Below are positions 30,201 to 40,785 of a stretch of 64,000 nucleotides of DNA, piece by piece. How positions within the stretch are numbered: position 1 is the first letter of the stretch; each line of letters begins with the position of its first letter. Origin of the DNA: Vibrio chagasii (GTDB lineage: Bacteria; Pseudomonadota; Gammaproteobacteria; Enterobacterales; Vibrionaceae). The notes under the pieces are model-generated. The model was not told the DNA's origin, made no database searches, and saw only the letters and a program-made list of their open reading frames with translations. Location of the stretch: contig NZ_MSCI01000001.1 of assembly GCF_002954585.1 (NCBI RefSeq), forward strand, positions 1,116,001 through 1,180,000, read 5' to 3'. Made by a program: the position numbers and the translations under genes.

Positions 30201-32344
30201 TAAGAAAGAGAGGCTGCAACTTTTTTACGCTTTAATGCAGAAACAATTCGATTTCGCCCTGAGTCTTTGGCTTGATATAAGGCTTTATCTGCCTTGCCAT
30301 ATAACAGATCAAAATCGAATTGATGCTGGTCAGAAGTTATCGAGGCATAACCCACGGATGCGGTTAAATAAGGGCTGGTACTACTTTCACAATGGAGGAT
30401 TTTTGCCTCTTCAATGCATTTTCTAATCGATTCTGCACGTTGCTTTGTCTCTGAGTGATTCGTACCAATCATCAACAACATAAACTCCTCTCCGCCAATC
30501 CGACAGAAAGTTTCTTTGTCATTGTGAACATGAGCATTCAGTATCTCGCCTACCGTCCTCAGAGCTGCGTCCCCTTCAGTATGACCATAGACACTGTTGT
30601 ACAAACCAAAGTGATCAAGGTCGACAAGGATTAACCCAAATGTGATTTCATGCTGTGAGGCAAACGCACCTTGATCGTTGCAATTCAAATCGTCTAAAAC
30701 CTGCGACAACATACGACGGTTTCCAAGGCGCGTAAGAGGATCTAGCTTAGAGATGATGTCTAATTGCTCATTCGCCAACTCCAGCTCTTGAGTGCGCTTA
30801 CTGACTTCTTGCTCCAGTGTTTCATTGAGCTTTTTCAGCTCTTCTTGAGCCATGGTTCTTTGCAGTACCTCAGCAAGGCTTGAAGCAAAGATACGTATTA
30901 CCTCACGAAGCTGTGAGGTTAAAGGGCTACGAGTTAGCAAGTTGTCGGCAGCGATAAACGCAATAGGCTCACCCGTGTTTGTGGTGAGCATAGTCATGGC
31001 CGTCCAACCAACGCCGACAATATTGAAATCGTGATAAATAGGGACTGACTCCTCGAACGCGACTTGGTTCGGGCAAGCACGTGCTGCTGCGACAATGTCA
31101 CGTTCCACCAGCTCAGAGCGATAATAAGACTCATCGACAATATCGCCTTTGATGTCGGTGCCCCACGTACCTTGCATGTAACTGCACTTTTTGTCCGTCA
31201 AGAAAACCGCAAGTCGATCGATACCTAGATGTTGAATCGCAAAACTCACAGCTGACTTACAGACTTCACTGACGCTATCGCATCGAGACAGCTCAACCAT
31301 ACTCGAGTGCAACATACGTATGTTCTGCTCTTGGCGCTTGCGAATATAGATCTGAGAAAGCAGAGAGCCAAAAGACTCAAGCATCTGCTTTTGATAATCA
31401 GTAATCGGTGAGCGATTAATGTAGTTATCCATGGCAATCCAGCCAACAGGCTTGTCGCCTTCACGCAAGATGAGCATGCCATTCCAGCCCTGCCCGACCA
31501 CCTTACCTTCTGTATACAGAGGTGCATTACCGATAATGACTAGGTTCGTGTGATTATCAGACAGCGCTTCGATGTATTCCGCTTCAAGTTGATGCAAATC
31601 GTATTGAGTGTGGTGTTCACTGTTAGTTTTACCCGCTTCGTCGGTGCCATAAGTGCCGCTGAAACAACGCTTTTTCATATCAAGCAACATGAAGATCGCT
31701 CGATCAAACCCTAGCCTATCTCGAACAGCCTCAACAGAGGCTTTATACAAAGCATCGAGTGACTCAGGGTTAGACAGTTCTAATGCGACCTGATGGACCA
31801 ACTTCATGTTCTCAACAAATAACTCACGTAGCTTTATCTCATCTAAGTATTGAGCTTCACGAGTGTCTCTGTGTTTGATTTCAAGCGCAGCGTTCTTTTC
31901 AGCTCGAATGCACTGCCAACGGGCTGCGGCTAACTGAAGTACGTCAAGGTCTTGATCAAAAGTCTGGTTGATCTGCTCTGTACAACAATTTTGAACAATT
32001 AAATAAGTTCTGGAGGCAGGCGCATTATCGAGCATCATGATGAATGACTCACCGCCGAGTACCTTCATGTGTTCCCACTTACAGGTGTTGATAGCCATTG
32101 GCAAAACCCCGTCCGCGGTATCGAACTGAGCAACCCAAGGCCAAAATGTAGCGGGATAGTTCGCTAATGAAGTGAGTTCGCCGTAAGAGAATAGTGGTAA
32201 TGCGTCGCTCTCTGGCGTTGGCTCAGCAAATATTCCAATCCCTTTGGGAGCTAGCACCTTAACCAGATAGTCAAAAAGAGACTCAGCCAACAGACGATGG
32301 TCGCATGTCGCAGATATTTGTTTTGCAAAGGCTTTAACAGGCAC
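30200..32344 (-). CDS. Diguanylate cyclase with tandem GAF sensors
   Basis: 714 residues, soluble. N-terminal about 150 residues (possibly a worn third GAF), then two GAF domains that are visible duplicates: LGFDRAIFML...GTYGTDEAGK at about 215-330 and LGIDRLAVFL...GTWGTDIKGD at about 375-495. A coiled coil (QEELKKLNETLEQEVSKRTQELELANEQL) at about 500-530 leads into a GGDEF domain from LDPLTRLGNRR with active-site GGEEF at about 612-616. No RxxD inhibitory site precedes GGEEF. Makes cyclic di-GMP from GTP. Start is GTG after GGAAGGAAGCT. Ligands unknown. Confidence 0.9.
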   Translation of the reverse strand: MPVKAFAKQISATCDHRLLAESLFDYLVKVLAPKGIGIFAEPTPESDALPLFSYGELTSLANYPATFWPWVAQFDTADGVLPMAINTCKWEHMKVLGGESFIMMLDNAPASRTYLIVQNCCTEQINQTFDQDLDVLQLAAARWQCIRAEKNAALEIKHRDTREAQYLDEIKLRELFVENMKLVHQVALELSNPESLDALYKASVEAVRDRLGFDRAIFMLLDMKKRCFSGTYGTDEAGKTNSEHHTQYDLHQLEAEYIEALSDNHTNLVIIGNAPLYTEGKVVGQGWNGMLILREGDKPVGWIAMDNYINRSPITDYQKQMLESFGSLLSQIYIRKRQEQNIRMLHSSMVELSRCDSVSEVCKSAVSFAIQHLGIDRLAVFLTDKKCSYMQGTWGTDIKGDIVDESYYRSELVERDIVAAARACPNQVAFEESVPIYHDFNIVGVGWTAMTMLTTNTGEPIAFIAADNLLTRSPLTSQLREVIRIFASSLAEVLQRTMAQEELKKLNETLEQEVSKRTQELELANEQLDIISKLDPLTRLGNRRMLSQVLDDLNCNDQGAFASQHEITFGLILVDLDHFGLYNSVYGHTEGDAALRTVGEILNAHVHNDKETFCRIGGEEFMLLMIGTNHSETKQRAESIRKCIEEAKILHCESSTSPYLTASVGYASITSDQHQFDFDLLYGKADKALYQAKDSGRNRIVSALKRKKVAASLS

Positions 32345-32680
32345 AGCTTCCTTCCATTGGCGATTAAGAATAAAGCAAAAATACAGAAGCCTTGATATGC
32401 AATCAATGTAAGTAAAAATGAGATGTTAAGCGGGTCGCAGTTTCACCTTTAACATTATCACAAGCTTGAGAAGGACGACAAAAATGGGATTCTCTGCCCA
32501 AAATTAGATCGACATTGGGGCTTTTTTAGACACATAAAAAAGCCCCACCTAAAGTGGGGCAAAACTTCCATCGCTTATAGTTATAGTGATAATTCTTTTG
32601 TTCTATTCGATTATCTAACCTGCGTTTCAGTTAGTGTGTAAAGGTATCTAATCGCTTAAATACCACACGTAAATCGACGA
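32345..32680. other. Gap between pstB and the GGDEF gene
   Basis: Contains the pst terminator at 32535-32561 and the GGDEF gene promoter region; no gene seen. Confidence 0.5.
32535..32561 (-). terminator. Terminator of the pst operon
   Basis: Read leftward, GCCCCAC-TTTAG-GTGGGGC followed by six T; about 120 bases after the pstB stop. Confidence 0.85.
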
Positions 32681-33430
32681 TTAACCAAAGTCACCGTTAA
32701 CGTAACCTTTAGTACGGTCATCTTTTGGCTCACTGAAGATGACACTAGTTTCGTTGTGCTCCACAAGCTCTCCCATTAGGAAGAAAGCAGTGCGGTCTGA
32801 GATACGACGCGCTTGTTGCATTGAGTGTGTTACGATAACGATAGTGAAGTCTTTCTTCAGATCTTCCATCAATTCTTCAATCTTGTGTGTCGCGATTGGG
32901 TCTAGAGCCGATGTTGGTTCATCCATCAGGATTACATCTGGTTCCATTGCAATGGTACGTGCGATACATAGACGCTGTTGCTGACCACCCGACAAACCAA
33001 ATGCATGCGCTTTAAGACGGTCTTTTACTTCATCCCACAGTGCAGCACTGCGTAGCGAGCGCTCTACCACTTCATCGATGTGCTTTTTGTCCTTGATACC
33101 TTGAGCACGCAGGCCGTATGCGACGTTCTCGTAGATACTCATTGGGAACGGGTTAGGCTTTTGGAATACCATGCCTACACGGATACGTAGGTCAGCTACA
33201 TCGATATCGCCATAGATGTCAGTACCATCCATATCAAGCTTACCTTTGATAGTAACGCCTTCAATTAGGTCATTCATGCGGTTCAAACAACGCAATAGTG
33301 TTGATTTACCACAGCCAGATGGGCCAATCAGAGCAGTCACCTGACGAGTTGGAATCGGCAGGTTGATAGATTTAAGCGCTTGGTTGTCGCCGTAAAACAG
33401 ATCTAGGTTCTCAATATCAAATTTGTTCAT
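32681..33430 (-). CDS. pstB: Phosphate import ATPase PstB
   Basis: 249 residues. Walker [10 protein letters not shown] at 36-44, [16 protein letters not shown]-loop block specific to PstB, signature [16 protein letters not shown], Walker [14 protein letters not shown], switch VTHSMQQA. It couples ATP hydrolysis to phosphate uptake by PstCA. Last gene of the leftward pstSCAB operon, 92 bases after pstA. No phoU follows here. Confidence 0.95.
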   Translation of the reverse strand: MNKFDIENLDLFYGDNQALKSINLPIPTRQVTALIGPSGCGKSTLLRCLNRMNDLIEGVTIKGKLDMDGTDIYGDIDVADLRIRVGMVFQKPNPFPMSIYENVAYGLRAQGIKDKKHIDEVVERSLRSAALWDEVKDRLKAHAFGLSGGQQQRLCIARTIAMEPDVILMDEPTSALDPIATHKIEELMEDLKKDFTIVIVTHSMQQARRISDRTAFFLMGELVEHNETSVIFSEPKDDRTKGYVNGDFG

Positions 33431-33522
33431 GTTCGTAATCTCTAAATTCTTAAATTCGTGTCTAACTTGATGCTTTCTTTATCACGGGGCTCTCTTTGTT
33501 GTGGAGCCAATAGCTAATGAGC

Positions 33523-34395
33523 TTAATAAGTTGCCGTGTTGAAGCGTCTCGCAATCAGTTTTGTAACCATGTTGATCAAGAGAACCAATACGATTAGGAC
33601 TGTCGCCGTGCCGTAGGCTTGGTTCCATTCGTCGATAGTAAATAGCTCTGTTGTCAGCTTATATAAGTGAACCGTTAGTGTACGGCCAGAGTCGAATACC
33701 GACTCAGGAACACGTGCCACCATACCTGCTGTTAAGAACACAGGCGCTGATTCACCAATCACACGACCAATACTAAGAATGACCGAAGTTAAGATACCTG
33801 GCATTGCGCTTGGTAAGATCAAACGCCAGATAGTGTAGATTTTTGAAGCGCCAAGGCCGTATGAGCCTTCACGGTAAGTTTGTGGTACTGCCATCAATGC
33901 TTCTTCTGTAGTACGAATGATTACAGGAAGAATCAGGATACTTAGCGTTAGTGCGCCCGACAGAATCGAGAAGCCAAGACCAAGAATCGATACAAAGAAG
34001 GTCATACCAAATAGACCGAAAATAATCGACGGAATACCCGCTAGAGACTCAGTACAGAATCGAATCGCTTTAACCAGTCGGCTACCCACTTTCGCATATT
34101 CAGTTAGGTAGATTGCCGTCATGATGCCCAGTGGTGCTGCAACGACAATCGATGCAATAACCATGTAGATCGTGGCGATGATCATTGGGAAAATACCACG
34201 TTCTTCACCAGTACGAGTGTAATCGTCAGTGATGAAGTTCCAATCTACGTATTGCAGACCGTTCGATAGGATGTACCAAATAATCCAGAATAAGAAACCA
34301 ACAGTGACTGCTGCTGCCGCCCAGATAAAACCATTTAGGATGTTATCTTTAGTTTGACGGGCTTGTTTTAATTTTACGAGATCCATATTACTCAT
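33523..34395 (-). CDS. pstA: Phosphate ABC permease PstA
   Basis: 290 residues, six hydrophobic helices. Carries GIPSIIFGLFGMTFFV and the EAA-like coupling loop AVPQTYREGSYGLGASKIYTIWRLILPSAMPGILT at about 160-195. Pairs with PstC in the inner membrane. Starts six bases after the pstC stop. Confidence 0.94.
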   Translation of the reverse strand: MSNMDLVKLKQARQTKDNILNGFIWAAAAVTVGFLFWIIWYILSNGLQYVDWNFITDDYTRTGEERGIFPMIIATIYMVIASIVVAAPLGIMTAIYLTEYAKVGSRLVKAIRFCTESLAGIPSIIFGLFGMTFFVSILGLGFSILSGALTLSILILPVIIRTTEEALMAVPQTYREGSYGLGASKIYTIWRLILPSAMPGILTSVILSIGRVIGESAPVFLTAGMVARVPESVFDSGRTLTVHLYKLTTELFTIDEWNQAYGTATVLIVLVLLINMVTKLIARRFNTATY

Positions 34396-34401
34396 CCCCG
34401 C

Positions 34402-35331
34402 TTACTTCGATTTTTCACGGTTAAGATAAAGTAGAGCACCATTTAACATCATGATGAACACTAGAAGTACAACACCGGTTGCGTAGAGTGCATTTGCGTG
34501 AACGCCACTTGCGTAAGACATCTCAATCGCAATGTTTGCTGTTAGTGTACGAGCCGAGTCCAAAATACCTTCTGGCATTGCTGGAGCGTTACCCATCACC
34601 ATGATGATTGCCATGGTTTCACCAAGTGCACGACCGATACCTAGAATCACACCAGTCATAATGCCTGAACGAGCGGCAGGAACGAGCAGCTTAAAAATCG
34701 TGTAGATTTTAGAAGCACCCAGTGCAAGTGAACCTTCTTTATAAGTGCGTGGTACTGCACGAATCGAAGTTTCAGAAACCGTAATAACGGTAGGAAGAAT
34801 CATGATACCCAGAACGATGATACCTGCCAGAATGGTGTTACCCGCTGGTACAGAGAAGATGTTCTGAATCATCGGAACGATAATTACTAGACCAAAGAAG
34901 CCGTATACTACCGACGGGATACCCGCTAGAAGCTCAACTGCTGGACGAATAATATCTGCAAGACGCTTAGGAGCAATCTCGGCAATAAAAATAGCGGTTA
35001 ATACACCTACTGGTACACCAACAACTACAGCGCCTAGTGTCGACACAATCGATGCAACAATCATGGTTGCAACACCGAATAGAGCTGGAGGTAACCAGTC
35101 AACACCCAAAACGATGCCAGAAACACCAGCCTCTTGGAATGCAGGGATACTCTCTGCAACGATAAAGTAAGCGATAACGGCTAGTGATACGATGCCGATT
35201 ACAGCACTCGACAAGAACAAGCCGTGAAAGATTCTTTCTTTCCAGTCAACGCGCTTTTTAGTACGCAGACTCGGCTTATTGATTTGAGTTGCTTCAGTAT
35301 TCATAAGCTTTTCACTATGTGCGATGGTCAT
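34402..35331 (-). CDS. pstC: Phosphate ABC permease PstC
   Basis: 309 residues. Helix 1 at about 38-60, GIPSVVYGFFGLVIIVPM, and coupling loop AVPRTYKEGSLALGASKIYTIFKLLVPAARSGIMTG near 195-230. The start is ambiguous between 35331 and ATG 35304. Partner of PstA; pstS lies 112 bases upstream. Confidence 0.94.
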   Translation of the reverse strand: MTIAHSEKLMNTEATQINKPSLRTKKRVDWKERIFHGLFLSSAVIGIVSLAVIAYFIVAESIPAFQEAGVSGIVLGVDWLPPALFGVATMIVASIVSTLGAVVVGVPVGVLTAIFIAEIAPKRLADIIRPAVELLAGIPSVVYGFFGLVIIVPMIQNIFSVPAGNTILAGIIVLGIMILPTVITVSETSIRAVPRTYKEGSLALGASKIYTIFKLLVPAARSGIMTGVILGIGRALGETMAIIMVMGNAPAMPEGILDSARTLTANIAIEMSYASGVHANALYATGVVLLVFIMMLNGALLYLNREKSK

Positions 35332-35443
35332 ATATAAAATCTCAAACTTTGTGACTCAAAAAGAGCTCGAAATAGCCAAAGTTGAAAGAAAAGGCTCAGC
35401 CTAAAGTCAGGCTGAGCAATAATTAAGAGTGAGCCAGTTAAGA

Positions 35444-36265
35444 TTAGTTAACTGTGATGTAACCTTTCTTACCAGCGATAGCTTGAGCTTCGTCTGAAAC
35501 CATCCAGTCCAAAAACTTTTGAGTTTCAGCTGTAGGAGCGCCAGACTTGTATAGCACTAGGAAAGGACGAGCAACTTTATAAGAACCGCTCTTAACATTA
35601 GCCACTGTCGCAGCTGCACCATCGATAGTTAGAGGATGTACAGATTCGTCAACCGTACCCAAAGAGATAAAGCCGATTGCGTATGGGTTGCTTGCTACAG
35701 AAACTTTAAGTGCGCCGTTACCGTTAGCAACTTGTGCACGCTGAGAGATAGCCGATACTTTCTTATCACCAATTTTCTTCTTAAGCTTCATGATGTCCTC
35801 GAATGCACCACGTGTACCAGATGCAGTATCACGAGTGATTGCTACGATTGGCTTGTCTGCGCCACCCACATCTTTCCAGTTAGTGATATCGCCTTTGTAG
35901 ATTGAAGTGATTTGCTCAGAAGTAAGAGCAGATACTTCATTATTTGGGTTTACAACAACTGCGATACCGTCACGAGCGATAACTAGCTCTTTCAGGTCAG
36001 CTGTTTTTTCTTCTGCTTTCAGTTCACGAGAAGAGATACCTAGGTCAGCACTTCCATTTTTTGCTGCTTTGATACCTGCAGAAGAACCTGGAGCTTGAAT
36101 CTCGATGAACACTGGTTCACCTTTATTCATGAAGGTTTCTGCAAAAACTTCAACCAGTGGAGAAGCACTGTTAGAGCCAACTACAGAGATAGTTTCGTTA
36201 GCTGAAGCTGTATTCACTGTTAGAGCGCCTAGAAGTGCGATTGCACCGATAACTGTCTTTTTCAT
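35444..36265 (-). CDS. pstS: Periplasmic phosphate-binding protein PstS
   Basis: 273 residues from ATG 36265, preceded by AAAGGAAATTTG (a GTG one codon earlier is less likely). Signal peptide MKKTVIGAIALLGALTVNTASA. Phosphate-contact elements visible: VGSNSASPLVEVF, APGSSAGIKAAKNGSADLGISSR, TRDTASGTRGAFEDI. This is the short PstS type found beside PstCAB in marine gammaproteobacteria. First gene of the operon; a candidate Pho box lies about 65-115 bases upstream. Confidence 0.95.
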   Translation of the reverse strand: MKKTVIGAIALLGALTVNTASANETISVVGSNSASPLVEVFAETFMNKGEPVFIEIQAPGSSAGIKAAKNGSADLGISSRELKAEEKTADLKELVIARDGIAVVVNPNNEVSALTSEQITSIYKGDITNWKDVGGADKPIVAITRDTASGTRGAFEDIMKLKKKIGDKKVSAISQRAQVANGNGALKVSVASNPYAIGFISLGTVDESVHPLTIDGAAATVANVKSGSYKVARPFLVLYKSGAPTAETQKFLDWMVSDEAQAIAGKKGYITVN

Positions 36266-36734
36266 CACAAATTTCCTTTCGTGGCGTTATTGCCGTAATG
36301 TTGTGTTTGCTTGAACGGTGCCCACTTTAGAATCCGAATGTGACAGTTGTGTTTCACTAAATTGAAGCCTATATGACAACTGCAACTTATTTTCTTGTTC
36401 TATACTTATTTAGATGCCTTCAAAGTAATACATTTCCTTGTTCTATAAGCACTAAGTATTTATTCCAACCAAATTAAAACAACCTGCGCAATTAACCATC
36501 ACTGTTGTTCGTTACGTAGAACATGTCTAGATCTCCCCTTATTAGCCTTACCTTTATAAAGGTCAAGAGGCTTAATTGAACGATTAATAATCATTACCTA
36601 TCAAATACCTATCACATATATCTAAATCGAATCTATTACTGATTGAATTGTCATTCTCAGAAGTTAGAATCACCCACTAATAACAATAATAACAATTGCT
36701 TCTGCTCATTTATTTATTCAAAGAGGGACATTAC
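36266..36734. other. Divergent region between pstS and an MCP gene
   Basis: Holds the Pho-box candidates near pstS. The rest is AT-rich, with AATAAC-like direct repeats around 36680; no gene. Confidence 0.45.
36330..36380 (-). promoter_or_regulatory. Candidate Pho box(es) upstream of pstS
   Basis: On the pstS strand TTGTCATATAGGCTTCAAT (36362-36380) and ACTGTCACATTCGGATT (about 36331-36347) contain the TGTCA half-sites of the PhoB box (CTGTCATA-AT-CTGTCA). Spacing of the second half-site is imperfect. The role is expected from pst regulation. Confidence 0.4.
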
Positions 36735-38378
36735 ATGCGCCAACTTCTCAGTGGCTTATCTATAAAAATACAAATACTAATTCCTGTACTCTTTTCCGTC
36801 GTATTGCTTTTTACGGGGGTTATTATCGGTGGTGACAAACTAGAAAATGCCTTTAAAGAGGTATCTATCGCAACAGACCAGTTGATACTACATAAAGAAG
36901 AACTCGGCGAAATCGTCGACAACAGCTACGGTATGCGCATCAAAGCGATCTACAGCTTATTCAATGCAGATGATGTGAAAACCTTGGTTCAAACTCTTAA
37001 TGAAAAGCGCGACCTGAACACTCGTCTACTGAACTCCTTAAACACTGTGCCGGGGATGCAAGACGAAGTAGCAGCGATGAGTAAGGCGATGAATCATTAT
37101 GTCGACTTTTCTCGTACAACAATGCTTCCTCTATTAAAGGCAAAACATGGTAATTCAGCTCTGTCTTCTGACTTCGATGCACGTTACCAAGTGGCCATTG
37201 ACCAATACCGTCATGCTGGCAACGAGATGGTACAAGCCATCAATACCCTATCTAAAAAGCTCAACTTACTTGCAACGAAAGAAGTGGACATCAATGGTCA
37301 GCAACATACCAATACACTTGATACGGCGACGGTAGCACTGTTAGTTATCCTTTCAGTCGCACTGGGCATCAGTTGGGTACTCGCAAGCATCATTGTTAAA
37401 CCAATAAGCAATATTCAAGCAACCATGCGTGAAGTTGCTAAAGGTAACTTGTTAGTCAAAGCAGAAGAGTACGGCGATAACGAAATCTCTCGCCTAGCAA
37501 AAGACGTTAATCAATCGGTAGACCAACTGCGTGACACCGTAAGTTCACTTTCTCGAATCAGTATTGAAGTCGCTTCTGCTTCCACAGAGCTAGCAGCAGT
37601 AATGACGCAATCAAGCGTGAACTCAGATCAAGAAAAGCAAGAAGTTGAACAAGTTGCTTCAGCAGTGAATCAACTGGAGAGCACAGCTTCTCACGTTAAC
37701 GAGAATGCCGTTCAAGCAGATTCGGCGTCTAAGCAAGCTGACGAGATGGCAACGCACAGCATGAGTTTGTTTAACGAAAGCAACAAAGCCAATGAGCAAA
37801 TGGCTATTCAGCTTAGTGAAGCAGCGAATGTTGTGGGAACACTAAAAGAGCACTCAGAACAGATTGGTAAAGTAATTGAAGTGATTCAAAGCATCTCTGA
37901 ACAAACCAACCTACTTGCGCTGAATGCAGCTATTGAAGCGGCGCGTGCTGGAGAAAGTGGTCGTGGTTTCGCTGTGGTTGCCGATGAGGTTCGAATGCTT
38001 GCGGCACGTACTCAAGACTCAACCAAAGAGATACAAACCATTATCGAAGGTTTGCAGGTTCAATCTGGCAATGCGAACGAGAGCATGAGCGGCTCACTGG
38101 CGATGCTAGAGCACAACCAAACACTTGCAGCTGAAGTAAGCGAGGCTCTTTCTGGTATTGCCAACTCAGTAACGGACATGACGGAAATTAACACTCAGGT
38201 AGCCTCGGCAGCGGAAGAACAAAGTCAAGTGACGTCAGACATCAACCGCAATATCTCCAACATCTACAGCTTAGTAAGCCAGAACGTAACCGGGGTTACT
38301 CAAGCTGCTGCTGCAAGCCATGAGTTATCCAACCTTGCCGAGCAACAGAAGCAACAGTTGGGCTTCTTTAAGGTTTAG
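36735..38378 (+). CDS. Methyl-accepting chemotaxis protein
   Basis: 547 residues from ATG 36735 (GAGGG upstream; the frame opens earlier without support). TM1 at about 13-35, helical periplasmic domain of about 170 residues (four-helix-bundle type, [17 protein letters not shown]), TM2 at about 198-222, HAMP at about 223-275 ([20 protein letters not shown]), signalling tip [19 protein letters not shown] near 387-405, ending KQQLGFFKV. Ligand unknown. Single gene with its own terminator. Confidence 0.93.
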   Translation: MRQLLSGLSIKIQILIPVLFSVVLLFTGVIIGGDKLENAFKEVSIATDQLILHKEELGEIVDNSYGMRIKAIYSLFNADDVKTLVQTLNEKRDLNTRLLNSLNTVPGMQDEVAAMSKAMNHYVDFSRTTMLPLLKAKHGNSALSSDFDARYQVAIDQYRHAGNEMVQAINTLSKKLNLLATKEVDINGQQHTNTLDTATVALLVILSVALGISWVLASIIVKPISNIQATMREVAKGNLLVKAEEYGDNEISRLAKDVNQSVDQLRDTVSSLSRISIEVASASTELAAVMTQSSVNSDQEKQEVEQVASAVNQLESTASHVNENAVQADSASKQADEMATHSMSLFNESNKANEQMAIQLSEAANVVGTLKEHSEQIGKVIEVIQSISEQTNLLALNAAIEAARAGESGRGFAVVADEVRMLAARTQDSTKEIQTIIEGLQVQSGNANESMSGSLAMLEHNQTLAAEVSEALSGIANSVTDMTEINTQVASAAEEQSQVTSDINRNISNIYSLVSQNVTGVTQAAAASHELSNLAEQQKQQLGFFKV

Positions 38379-38424
38379 GGTTTAAGGTTTGACTTTATAG
38401 TCGAAACAACCCTCCTCGTAGTTA

Positions 38425-38452
38425 AAAACCAGTCACTCGTGACTGGTTTTTT
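38425..38452. terminator. Bidirectional terminator, MCP / lipase foldase
   Basis: AACCAGTCAC / GTGACTGGTT stem with T runs on both strands; between the rightward MCP gene and the leftward foldase gene. Confidence 0.85.
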
Positions 38453-38484
38453 TACTCATAGGCTCTTTCATTAAACGAACCTCG

Positions 38485-39378
38485 CTACTCAAGCTCTGCA
38501 TCCCAAATTCGTTCTATCGCTTCGACTCTTCTAATCTGCTTTGAAGGAAAGTGGGCAACTCTAAGCTCCGCAATTGTCTCTTGCCGTTCGGCCTGTGATA
38601 GCCCAGTGTCATCTAAAATATCTTTTCGCTCCGCTAAGTAAATTTCTAAAGCACCTTCAAAATCCGCTCTTTGTTGGTCCAGTACTTCAAGCCTTTGCGC
38701 CGCTTCATCACCCACTAGTTCATTTCGCTTCAAGTATTTCTCTTGCTGATCAAGCCCTTCAGAATTGGATAATTGTTGAAGCAATACCTGATTCTTGTGA
38801 CTCGTTTGAACATAATCGGCTTGCTCAGAGATTAAAGAATCTAACCGTTGCTGGTACTCCAGCTCATTCAACCCTTCTTGCTTCAATCGAAGCTTTTCTA
38901 GGGAAATTTCCCTCATTTGGTTATCGTGAGTAAATAAAATACTTATCTCGCTCGGGCTAAAAAACTGAGCCTGAAGATCGAGTAAGGCTAGGTTTAAGCG
39001 TTGTAGATCATCGACAGAGATCGAGGTGGTGTCGAACTGAACGTCCAATGACGTCAATGCCGACTTGTAATCAAGGTATTTGGCAAACAAAGCCTCGTCG
39101 ACAATCGCACCTTGTGATTGAGCATGATGTTGAGCAACGTTGCTACGAATATCTTCAAGGGTAAGCTCTGTTTGTCCAGAGACAAAGTAATCCATTGTGT
39201 CTTTAGCCGATGCATTATCAATATCGGTGTCTTGTTGAGAGCTCACTTTCAACGAGGAGATGCTTTGTTGTTTGCTATTGCTTGGGTTTAAGCCCTCTTC
39301 CACTGGATATAAAAAAAAGACCGCCGCTGCACTCATCAGGGCTATCGTGGTTATCGAAAAAATGGCGGCCTTAGTCAT
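38485..39378 (-). CDS. lifO: Lipase-specific foldase (Lif)
   Basis: 297 residues. N-terminal membrane anchor at about 4-24, variable linker, then the foldase domain. The family signature RxxFDY(F/C)LSAxxE appears here as DTMDYFVSGQTE (about 60-71), with Val/Gly in place of Leu/Ala. The rest is a long charged, helical extended clamp (LRLKQEGLNELEYQQRLDSL), as in the Burkholderia Lif structure. It sits in the periplasm and folds the neighbouring lipase before type II secretion. It follows the lipase by about 40 bases. Confidence 0.92.
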   Translation of the reverse strand: MTKAAIFSITTIALMSAAAVFFLYPVEEGLNPSNSKQQSISSLKVSSQQDTDIDNASAKDTMDYFVSGQTELTLEDIRSNVAQHHAQSQGAIVDEALFAKYLDYKSALTSLDVQFDTTSISVDDLQRLNLALLDLQAQFFSPSEISILFTHDNQMREISLEKLRLKQEGLNELEYQQRLDSLISEQADYVQTSHKNQVLLQQLSNSEGLDQQEKYLKRNELVGDEAAQRLEVLDQQRADFEGALEIYLAERKDILDDTGLSQAERQETIAELRVAHFPSKQIRRVEAIERIWDAELE

Positions 39379-39417
39379 TATATTTTCCTTATGGTGTTAA
39401 TGAATCATCCAAACAGA

Positions 39418-40359
39418 CTACAAGCCTGCCAACTTCAATCGGTTAGCGTGCTGGCGATACAATGTCACCGGGTCGGTCTCAAACAAGTGATGGATGCCTA
39501 GCAAACCGTTGATCTCATCCAGATGATTCATTTTGTAATCATCGCCGATCACTTTACCTAGATGAGTACTACATACTCCAACAAGCCCATCATTTGGTTC
39601 GTTAAACGCTAAACCTAGCACTGTCATCGCCGCATCGGTTGGGTCCAAAAGATTGGTAAAAGTGGAAGACCCTGTCCATGAGTAATAATAAACGCCGTTA
39701 CTGGCTTGCCATTCACCATCACCGCATGCAGAGGTTGGAACCCCTTCAGGGTAAAACTGATTGAAAGCAAGAGAGCCTTCTGTGGTCAGCGCTTCTAATG
39801 ATGCCAAGCCATCTTGTTCTAGATCAGAACCACCGGACAGTAGATTGATGAGTGTCGTCAAACCACCAGCCAACTTAACCGCAATTCCCTCAGTGGCAGA
39901 CCCTTCAGGTACGGTTCCACGAACTAAATCCGCTACCTTTGAGCCTTTATGAACGCCGCCTATACTCGTTACCGATGCGACAAGGTCTGGTCTCACTGAG
40001 GCCACATATCGCGCTGTGGGACCACCATGACTATGCCCGACAAGGTTGACCTTATTTGCTCCTGTTGCCGCTAAAAGTGTCTCTACCTGAGCCAGTAACT
40101 GCTCTCCCCTAACCTCTGAGCTATTGGTCGCTGATACTTGTGCAACGTATACGCTCGCGCCATCTTTGGTTAAAGATTCAGGCACTCCGTAAAAGTAATC
40201 CACACCCGCTAAGGTATCGAACCCAAATAAGCCGTGCACCAACACAATGGGATACTTGGTTTCAGTGTACCCACTTACCTCTAATGCCGATGCGCTTGTT
40301 CCTGCATAGACACCCATGCTGGATAGGCAGGCGATTGTCCAAATTAATATCTTTTTCAA
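39418..40359 (-). CDS. Secreted triacylglycerol lipase (family I)
   Basis: 313 residues from TTG 40359, chosen because AAGGAAAGAGCA precedes it and KKILIWTIACLSSMGVYAG is a clean signal peptide; the frame extends six codons further upstream. Alpha/beta-hydrolase: oxyanion loop VHGLFGFD (about 41-48), nucleophile GHSHGG with Ser110, later EPNDGLVG (acid) and MNHLDEIN (His). These match Pseudomonas/Burkholderia family I lipases that need a Lif foldase, which is the next gene. Hydrolyses triacylglycerols outside the cell. The two cysteines (SACGDG, GVCSTH) fit the known disulfide. Confidence 0.93.
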   Translation of the reverse strand: MKKILIWTIACLSSMGVYAGTSASALEVSGYTETKYPIVLVHGLFGFDTLAGVDYFYGVPESLTKDGASVYVAQVSATNSSEVRGEQLLAQVETLLAATGANKVNLVGHSHGGPTARYVASVRPDLVASVTSIGGVHKGSKVADLVRGTVPEGSATEGIAVKLAGGLTTLINLLSGGSDLEQDGLASLEALTTEGSLAFNQFYPEGVPTSACGDGEWQASNGVYYYSWTGSSTFTNLLDPTDAAMTVLGLAFNEPNDGLVGVCSTHLGKVIGDDYKMNHLDEINGLLGIHHLFETDPVTLYRQHANRLKLAGL

Positions 40360-40785
40360 TGCTCTTTCCTTAAACAAGTTAGACCTCTGATGAGTATCAA
40401 GAAACGTAGGTGATAATTTTATAAAACTAAAAAGAGTGACTCGAGATTTGTGATGTTGAACTGGAAATAAACAATTGCAATTAACATTGAACGACGAAAA
40501 TCACAATAAACCCAAAAGATAATAAGTAACTGATTAATAATCATTAATTAACATAAAAATTAATAGTGAAGCATTGAAAATTTGGGTGAGGAATTGAGCC
40601 CAAAGAAAAGTGAATGAGCGTAAACTCGTTGAAAGTTGGATCCATGCAACACTTATTAAACGTGCTTTATATGAGTTATTGACGTAACAGCGAGTAATGT
40701 TCGATACACTTTTAAATGATATTGATTCTAATTATTAACAATCAAGTAATTAAACACACACCCCTTGTTAAATGAGTACTCGAAA
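40360..40785. other. Divergent promoter region of two lipolytic genes
   Basis: 426 AT-rich bases between the leftward lipase and the rightward GDSL haemolysin. No gene; no confident promoter boxes. A shared regulator is possible. Confidence 0.4.
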
